Assembly (NCBI RefSeq): GCF_003269035.1 | Contig: NZ_QLTK01000005.1 | Span: 1 to 64,000 of the forward strand | Origin: Paraburkholderia bryophila | GTDB taxonomy: Bacteria > Pseudomonadota > Gammaproteobacteria > Burkholderiales > Burkholderiaceae | DNA length: 64,000 bases | Direction: 5' to 3' | Shown here: in pieces, positions 59,493 through 64,000 of the stretch | How the letters are laid out: every line of letters begins with the position of its first letter | Position numbering within the stretch: the first letter of the stretch is position 1 | Made by a program: the position numbers and the translations under genes | Notes under the pieces: generated by a model | Seen by the model: the letters and a program-made list of their open reading frames with translations, nothing else | What the model was told of the DNA's origin: nothing | Databases searched by the model: none

Positions 59493-60314
59493 TCAGCGGA
59501 TCGCCGCCGCGTAGTTCGCGGGCGTCACGCCAAGCAGGCGCACGAACGCGCGCGTCATGTGGCTCTGATCGGCGAAACCGGCGGCAGCCGCTGCGTCCGC
59601 GAGCGTCGCGCCTCGCGCGATCCATTGTCTTGCGAGTCCCACGCGCCGCTGCATCCGGTAAGCGTGCGGCGGTAGTCCCATTTCGTGCGCGAACCCGCGC
59701 AGTAACTGAAAGCGGCTCAGGCCGGTGTCGGCGGCGAGTTCGGCGAGCGTGAGCAATGCGCAAGGGTCGTCGTCGATACGGGCTTTCGCGCGCGCGATCG
59801 GCCCCAACGCTTTCGCCGACGACACTCGCGCCGGTTGCGTCGCATGAGCGCGGACCAGATGTCCGAGCAGGTCGAGCAGCACTTCCTCCCGAATCAGATC
59901 GTCGAGCACGGCGTGCGTCTCTACCGACACCGCGAACAGCTTGTCGAACCGACGCTTCAGCAGAAGATCGCGCGCGACCGGCTGGGTCAGCTCGATCTCG
60001 CACGCCGCCGCGCCGTTGAGTTCACGGGCGACGCCGGTCAGCATCGACGGTTCGAAATACAGCATGCGCCACGCGCGGCCGCGTTCGTCGAGCGGACTGC
60101 CGTCGTGGACTTCGCCGGGATTGACCATGATCGCGTCGTTCGCGCGCGCCTCGACGACACCGCGCCCGCTCGCCGACCGATGCCCGCCGCTAACGATCAC
60201 GCCAACACCAAAGCGATCATGCGAATGACGCGGAAATGCGTGCGCGGTTTCGGCCACCGTCGCTTCGACGCCGGCGAGCGCGCAACGCGGCATGTGGACG
60301 CGACCGCGTGACAT
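59493..60314 (-). CDS. AraC-family transcriptional regulator
   Basis: This 273-residue regulator has an AraC-type cupin N-terminal domain (HAFPRHSHDRFGVGVIVSGG, AIMVNPGEVHDGSPLD) and a C-terminal double helix-turn-helix (about 185-270: ALLTLAELAADTGLSRFQLLRGFAHEMG, TLADAAAAAGFADQSHMTRAFVRLLG). It converges with the YdjM-like gene. Its promoter lies in the spacer shared with the serine acetyltransferase 3' end. The target is not apparent. Confidence 0.88.
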   Translation of the reverse strand: MSRGRVHMPRCALAGVEATVAETAHAFPRHSHDRFGVGVIVSGGHRSASGRGVVEARANDAIMVNPGEVHDGSPLDERGRAWRMLYFEPSMLTGVARELNGAAACEIELTQPVARDLLLKRRFDKLFAVSVETHAVLDDLIREEVLLDLLGHLVRAHATQPARVSSAKALGPIARAKARIDDDPCALLTLAELAADTGLSRFQLLRGFAHEMGLPPHAYRMQRRVGLARQWIARGATLADAAAAAGFADQSHMTRAFVRLLGVTPANYAAAIR

Positions 60315-60348
60315 GATTGGCGGCCTCAGCAGCGTGGCGACGACTGGC

Positions 60349-60391
60349 GCTGGAACTGGAGCCGACGCCGAAGCTGGAGCTGGAGCTGGAG
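60349..60391. repeat. short hexamer-like repeat (GCTGGA)
   Basis: GCTGGA occurs three times in direct succession at 60373-60390, with degenerate copies just before it. It lies in the 121-base spacer between AraC and serine acetyltransferase genes. It is short and may be chance or a small slippage array. Confidence 0.45.
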
Positions 60392-60435
60392 TTCGGGCCG
60401 ACGCTCACACTCACGTTCGCCACCAGACCCGCGCA

Positions 60436-61362
60436 TTACCCGCGCCCCTCGTCGCCGCGTTCGCCTTCGCGGATCTTGCCTTGCGACACGCTGCTGCCCG
60501 GCGGCACGCTATGCGTCAGCCACACATTCCCGCCGATCACCGATCCGCGTCCGATCGTGACGCGCCCGAGTATCGTCGCGCCGGCGTAGATCACCACGTC
60601 GTCCTCGACGATCGGATGGCGCGCGTTGCCCTTGATCAACGTGCCGTCGAGATCCGCCGCGAAGCTCTTCGCGCCGAGCGTGACCGCCTGGTACACGCGC
60701 ACGCGTTCGCCGATGATCGCCGTCTCGCCGATCACGACACCCGTGCCGTGGTCGATGAAAAAGCTCGGCCCGATGGTCGCGCCAGGGTGAATGTCGATTC
60801 CGGTTGCCGAATGCGCGATCTCGTTGATGAAGCGCGCGAGCAACGGCACGCCGAGCCGATGCAATGCATGCGCGAGCCGATGGTGCGTCATGGCCCACAC
60901 GCCGGGATAGCAGAGGAGAATTTCGGTAATGTGCTGCGCGGCCGGATCGCCGGTAAAGGCTGCCTGAATGTCGCTGACCAGCAGCGCGCGAATGGCCGGC
61001 AACTGGGTGCCGAATTCACGCGCCACGTTGAACGCGCGCGCCTTCAGTTCGGCGTCCGGCGTCGCGCCGAACTCGGGCAGAAAACGCAGCGCGCGGCGGA
61101 TCTGTTCCGCGAGCAGGCGCAGCGTGCTTTCGAGCGTGTGGCCGACGTAGTAGTCGACGGTTTCATCCGTCAGATCGGGCGCACCATAGTGCGTGGGAAA
61201 CAACGCCGCGCGCAGGCCGGCAACGATGTTGATCACCGCGTCACGCGACGGCAGTTCGCGAATACCGAGCGGATGCCGCGTGCGATGCAATTCTTCACGC
61301 GACGCGCGCAGGTCCGCGACGATCTGTTCGAGACCCCAGTTATGGGCAGGCACATTAGGCAT
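60436..61362 (-). CDS. serine O-acetyltransferase (EpsC/CysE-like)
   Basis: This 308-residue enzyme would acetylate L-serine with acetyl-CoA, the first step of cysteine synthesis. The C-terminal half is a left-handed beta-helix with hexapeptide repeats: GIDIHPGATIGPSFFIDHG, GVVIGETAIIGERVRVYQAVTLGAK and RGSVIGGNVWLTHSVPPG. The long N-terminal helical part (about 1-170) matches the EpsC subtype rather than the shorter CysE. It starts at 61362, is monocistronic and runs towards the AraC promoter. Confidence 0.92.
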   Translation of the reverse strand: MPNVPAHNWGLEQIVADLRASREELHRTRHPLGIRELPSRDAVINIVAGLRAALFPTHYGAPDLTDETVDYYVGHTLESTLRLLAEQIRRALRFLPEFGATPDAELKARAFNVAREFGTQLPAIRALLVSDIQAAFTGDPAAQHITEILLCYPGVWAMTHHRLAHALHRLGVPLLARFINEIAHSATGIDIHPGATIGPSFFIDHGTGVVIGETAIIGERVRVYQAVTLGAKSFAADLDGTLIKGNARHPIVEDDVVIYAGATILGRVTIGRGSVIGGNVWLTHSVPPGSSVSQGKIREGERGDEGRG

Positions 61363-61492
61363 AAAAGGACGGCGCCGCGCGCGGGCGCGGTTCAGAGTGA
61401 TTGTCCCGAGAGATTACCGCGTTTTGCCGCGACTCGCGCAGCGCCGGCTCGGGCTCCACTCTGCTGGATGTGGCGCGCGCGGCGCGTCTGAT

Positions 61493-61726
61493 TCAGATGG
61501 TCACGCTGCTCGCGTCGATCCAGCGCACGGCCCAATCGCGGGCATGCGCGATGGCGGCGCCTTCATCGGAAAAACACAAGTCGGTGGGGAAAAAACGGTT
61601 GGCGACCAGTTCGCCGTCGCTCGAACGCGAGATGACAACATAAGGTTGCCAGGAGCCGTCGACCGCCCGCGCGGGCGCGCAATTCAACAAATAGCCGCGA
61701 TGTGTGAATGCAGCATCGAAGTGCAT
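61493..61726 (-). CDS. small conserved hypothetical protein (77 residues)
   Basis: The compact protein begins MHFDAAFTHRGYLLNCAP and has a beta-beta-alpha look: WQPYVVISRSSDGELVANRFFP, then an alpha segment DEGAAIAHARDWAVRWIDA. The motif FTHRGYLLNC-(P)ARAVDGSWQ and the closing WID resemble a small Burkholderiales protein family of unknown role. The start at 61726 has a GGGTG-type site upstream. No membrane or signal segment is present. Confidence 0.68.
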   Translation of the reverse strand: MHFDAAFTHRGYLLNCAPARAVDGSWQPYVVISRSSDGELVANRFFPTDLCFSDEGAAIAHARDWAVRWIDASSVTI

Positions 61727-62044
61727 GTGTCACCCGCCCTGACGGCCCCATAAATGTTTTCAGTAGCGCACGGTTGCCTGTTAGCGGCGTGCTACCGGCC
61801 GCGATGAAATGGCCGGACAAATGTCGTCAAATTAACCGCGCTGCGCTCGTCGGAGTAAGATCATACTCTGTAGAAAATGCGCGTCCATTAAAAAAACGAA
61901 AAGAATTCTGGGCGTAATCGCCAGCTCAAATGCGCGCCGTACGTAAGGGCGGCGCAAGCGCCGTGCAAGTCGCGCGCCAACTTTTTGTGCCGGGCGGAAC
62001 GGGTTTTGCTGCACTTCACCCATGTCCTCTTCCAAGGAGAATGC
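61727..62044. promoter_or_regulatory. divergent spacer with GAGTA-N6-TACTC dyad
   Basis: This 318-base spacer contains a perfect dyad GAGTA-N6-TACTC at 61853-61868 and an A/T-rich stretch at 61868-61910. Overlapping short frames lack ribosome binding sites. The dyad may be a regulatory site for either flanking small gene. Confidence 0.4.
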
Positions 62045-62500
62045 ATGATGAACAGCGATATCAACAAGCCAGCAGATACCAGCACGCAGCCGCGCACGAG
62101 CGGCCCGACCACGACCGAATTGCACAACGACCGCACGCACGATAGCACCGTCGACACCGACGGCAAGAACCTCGAAGCCGCGCGTATCGCGGGCCACAGC
62201 CCGATCGCGCCCGACGAGATCACCACCAGCAACGCGACGCTCGTCAACAGCGTGCCGGAAGCGCTCGACGGCATGGCCGGTTTCGATAGCCGGGTCGGCG
62301 GCAATCATTTGCTGCTCGCGCTCGAACCCGGTTACACCGTGATCGACCGGGGCATGGTCGCGCCGCAAGAAAACTATTCCGCCGATCACCAGTTCGACGA
62401 TCCGCGCCCCGTCGGCAGCCGCCAGGATCGCGGCCGCATTCACTACGCGCTCAATCATCTGCGACCTGCGCGCGTGATCGAATTACATCGGGTGAAATAA
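62045..62500 (+). CDS. conserved hypothetical protein (151 residues)
   Basis: AAGGAG lies five bases ahead of ATG 62045 (62048 is an equally possible start). The first 60 residues are hydrophilic and probably disordered (PADTSTQPRTSGPTTTELHND). The folded part has GFDSRVGGNHLLLALEPGYTVIDRG and ends with DRGRIHYALNHLRPARVIEL. I cannot name the family with certainty. Its style fits a Burkholderiaceae-restricted DUF. Confidence 0.7.
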   Translation: MMNSDINKPADTSTQPRTSGPTTTELHNDRTHDSTVDTDGKNLEAARIAGHSPIAPDEITTSNATLVNSVPEALDGMAGFDSRVGGNHLLLALEPGYTVIDRGMVAPQENYSADHQFDDPRPVGSRQDRGRIHYALNHLRPARVIELHRVK

Positions 62501-62575
62501 GTATTCGCGTTACGCGCATGTTTTATGTCTGTTTGAATAGGCGCGCGCGGCCCCATTAAACCCAGTGTGTTGAAG

Positions 62576-62602
62576 CGCACGCCGTTTGAATAACGGTGTG
62601 CG
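62576..62602 (+). terminator. terminator hairpin
   Basis: An 11-bp stem with one G-U pair (62576-62586 with 62592-62602) and a five-base loop is followed by TTTGCTTT. Confidence 0.75.
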
Positions 62603-62763
62603 TTTGCTTTGGGTTTGTCTCGCACCCCGGCGCACACCTCCGCGCATATTGCACCGCAGCGATTGGAAACCCACGGTTGCGAGACCTACACGCCGTCGCG
62701 CCTTTTTCGCGCTGCCAGAGCCCGGCACAATCCAGCACACGTCAACACTCAATGGAACAGCAG

Positions 62764-63369
62764 ATGAAAAAGATCGTCGTGATCGGCGCCGCCGGTACGC
62801 TCGGCCAGGCAGTGACCGCGGAACTGAAAGCCCGCAATGAAGTGATCGAAGTCGGCGCGACGCGCGGCCAATATCGTGCCGACATCACCGACCCCGCGAA
62901 CGTCGAACAGTTGTTCCGCGAGATCGGCAAAGTGGACGGCGTCGTCACCGCAACCGGCAAGGTACATTTCGGCCCGCTGCCGGACATGAGCGTCGACCAG
63001 TTCTGGGTCGGCTTGCGCGACAAGCTGATGGGTCAGGTCAACGTCGTACTGACCGCTCAGCAATACCTGAACGACGGCGGTTCGCTCACGCTGACGAGCG
63101 GCATCCTCGCCGACGAACCGATTCGTCTCGGTGCGAGCGCAACCACCGTCAACCTCGCGCTCGAAGGTTTCGTGCGCGGCGCGGCGATCGAATTGCCGCG
63201 CGGTATCCGCATCAACGTGGTAAGTCCAACCGTGCTGACCGAAGCGCTCGACGCTTATGCGCCCTTCTTCCGCGGCTTCGAACCGGTGACCGCGCAGCGC
63301 GCGGCGCTGGCTTACGTACGCAGTGTGGAAGGCGCGGAGACGGGCCGCGTGTATCGCGTCGGTTACTGA
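62764..63369 (+). CDS. short-chain dehydrogenase/reductase family protein
   Basis: This 201-residue NAD(P)-dependent protein has the cofactor motif VVIGAAGTLGQAV at its N-terminus and a compact SDR fold. The catalytic Ser region is LTLTSGILADE. The expected Tyr-x3-Lys is replaced around GASATTVNLALEGF, so this is an atypical SDR that may lack classical oxidoreductase activity. PRGIRINVVSPT is the usual following segment. ATG 62764 is preferred over 62752 because GGAAC lies closer. Confidence 0.82.
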   Translation: MKKIVVIGAAGTLGQAVTAELKARNEVIEVGATRGQYRADITDPANVEQLFREIGKVDGVVTATGKVHFGPLPDMSVDQFWVGLRDKLMGQVNVVLTAQQYLNDGGSLTLTSGILADEPIRLGASATTVNLALEGFVRGAAIELPRGIRINVVSPTVLTEALDAYAPFFRGFEPVTAQRAALAYVRSVEGAETGRVYRVGY

Positions 63370-63387
63370 TTCTGATCGGAGCGGGCA

Positions 63388-63416
63388 GTTGGGATGCGGT
63401 CATGCCGCATCCCAAC
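63388..63416. terminator. hairpin between convergent genes, 12-bp perfect stem
   Basis: The arms 63388-63399 and 63405-63416 are exact complements around a five-base loop. It lies between the SDR gene and the convergent SMP-30 gene. Confidence 0.78.
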
Positions 63417-63476
63417 GCGGCGCCGCTTTGCGTTGCGTTGCGGCGGTGGACACAAGCGCGCGACCGCGTGAGCTAT

Positions 63477-64000
63477 TCAACCGCCCTGCACGCCCTGCGT
63501 ATTCACGTAGAGCGAGTACAAACCATGGCTCGCCGCCATGAACAGCCGGTTGCGATGCCGCCCGCCAAAGCACACGTTCGCACACCGCTCCGGCAACGCA
63601 ATGTGACCGATAGCTTCGCCTTGCGGCGTGAAGATACGCACGCCGTCGAGTTCGTCGCTGCCCATCCCCCAGCCGCACCATAGATTGCCGTGCACGTCGA
63701 CGCGAAAGCCGTCCGGCGTGCCGGGACCGGCGTCGATCAGCACGCGGTTATTCGCCAGCGACGCGCCATTATCGGCGACGTCGAATGCGCGAATCTTGCG
63801 CGGCTCGCCACGCGACTCGACGATGTACAGCACCGACTCGTCCGGTGAAAATGCAAGGCCGTTCGGGCCCAGCACGTCGTCGGCGACCATGCTCACCTCA
63901 CCCGATTGGCCGTCGATGCGATACACGCACGCCGGCAACTCCGACTCCTGAGGCTCACCCTCATAAAAACTGTCGATACCGAAGGTCGGGTCGCTGAACC
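63477..64000 (-). CDS. SMP-30/gluconolactonase-family protein, 5' end beyond the window
   Basis: The open frame continues from the stop at 63477 to the right edge without a start. It includes FSDPTFGIDSFYEGEP close to the edge, a family hallmark, and then VLGPNGLAFSPDESVLYIVES and GTPDGFRVDVHGNLWCGWG. The enzyme is a six-bladed propeller that hydrolyses sugar lactones with a divalent metal. About 175 residues are visible. The rest lies outside the window. Confidence 0.88.
   Translation of the reverse strand, partial: FSDPTFGIDSFYEGEPQESELPACVYRIDGQSGEVSMVADDVLGPNGLAFSPDESVLYIVESRGEPRKIRAFDVADNGASLANNRVLIDAGPGTPDGFRVDVHGNLWCGWGMGSDELDGVRIFTPQGEAIGHIALPERCANVCFGGRHRNRLFMAASHGLYSLYVNTQGVQGG

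Noticed and set aside
60292..61491. 399-residue plus-strand frame opposite serine acetyltransferase
   Set aside because: Antisense shadow. The hexapeptide repeats are on the minus strand.
1..64000. CRISPR arrays, tRNA or rRNA genes, integrase or attachment sites, replication origin
   Set aside because: No regular repeat-spacer array, cloverleaf-like sequence or ribosomal RNA segment was noticed, and no integrase-type protein occurs. Only short tandem repeats are present.

Overview
The window reads as chromosomal DNA of a high-GC betaproteobacterium, most likely Paraburkholderia or Burkholderia. The basis is GC-rich coding with strong third-position GC, a Burkholderiales-type 16-strand porin, many LysR/TetR/MocR/AraC regulators, and several small proteins that look family-restricted. 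No rRNA, tRNA, CRISPR array or intact mobile element was seen. The first 71 bases may hold the end of a transposase gene.

Layout. 0.3-3.2 kb: an ECF sigma factor and a MerR-type regulator in one operon, divergent from a renalase-like FAD oxidoreductase. 3.4-4.9 kb: an Old Yellow Enzyme and a divergent ArsR repressor. 5-8.6 kb: a stand-alone response regulator, then LysR, an MHS-type transporter and a class II aldolase. 8.9-12.1 kb: a glutathione transferase, a TetR/quinone-oxidoreductase pair and a run of three very small genes. 12.4-16 kb: a LysE exporter, a MocR regulator and a divergent omega-amino-acid:pyruvate transaminase with visible direct-repeat operators. 16.1-17.1 kb: a histone-like basic protein and a small conserved protein.

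17.1-31.2 kb is the standout: one long minus-strand operon. In order of transcription it carries a 6-hydroxynicotinate-reductase-like Fe-S protein, an ApbE-like UPF0280 protein, two paralogous AA_synth proteins, a branched-chain-amino-acid-type ABC transporter (fused permease, two ATPases), an enamidase-like amidohydrolase, a two-subunit NicAB-like molybdenum hydroxylase with a three-haem cytochrome c tail, and the transporter's binding protein. A divergent TetR gene probably controls it. Together they suggest uptake of nicotinate or a related N-heteroaromatic acid, hydroxylation, partial ring reduction and hydrolytic opening. That route combines an aerobic-type hydroxylase with enzymes known from anaerobic nicotinate fermentation.

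32.2-37.4 kb: the pcaIJBDC part of the beta-ketoadipate pathway, with two operator-like boxes and a divergent LysR gene. 37.6-40.6 kb: folE, an EamA exporter and a DedA-rhodanese fusion. 40.6-44.6 kb: a phosphate/polyphosphate locus (CHAD protein, Pit transporter with a PHO-box-like sequence, PPK2). 44.9-49.3 kb: a cytoplasmic HtrA-like protease, gamma-glutamyltransferase and an MFS exporter.

49.5-52.8 kb: a tightly overlapping four-gene operon (CDP-alcohol phosphotransferase, 2-oxoglutarate/Fe(II) oxygenase, flippase-like membrane protein, phosphocholine-cytidylyltransferase-like enzyme). It looks like a lipid head-group modification system that I cannot match to a described one. 53-64 kb: a PhoX-like Tat lipoprotein with its own PHO-box-like sequence, a porin, a lipoprotein, a YdjM-like membrane protein, an AraC regulator, serine acetyltransferase, small conserved proteins, an SDR protein, and an SMP-30/gluconolactonase gene cut by the right edge.
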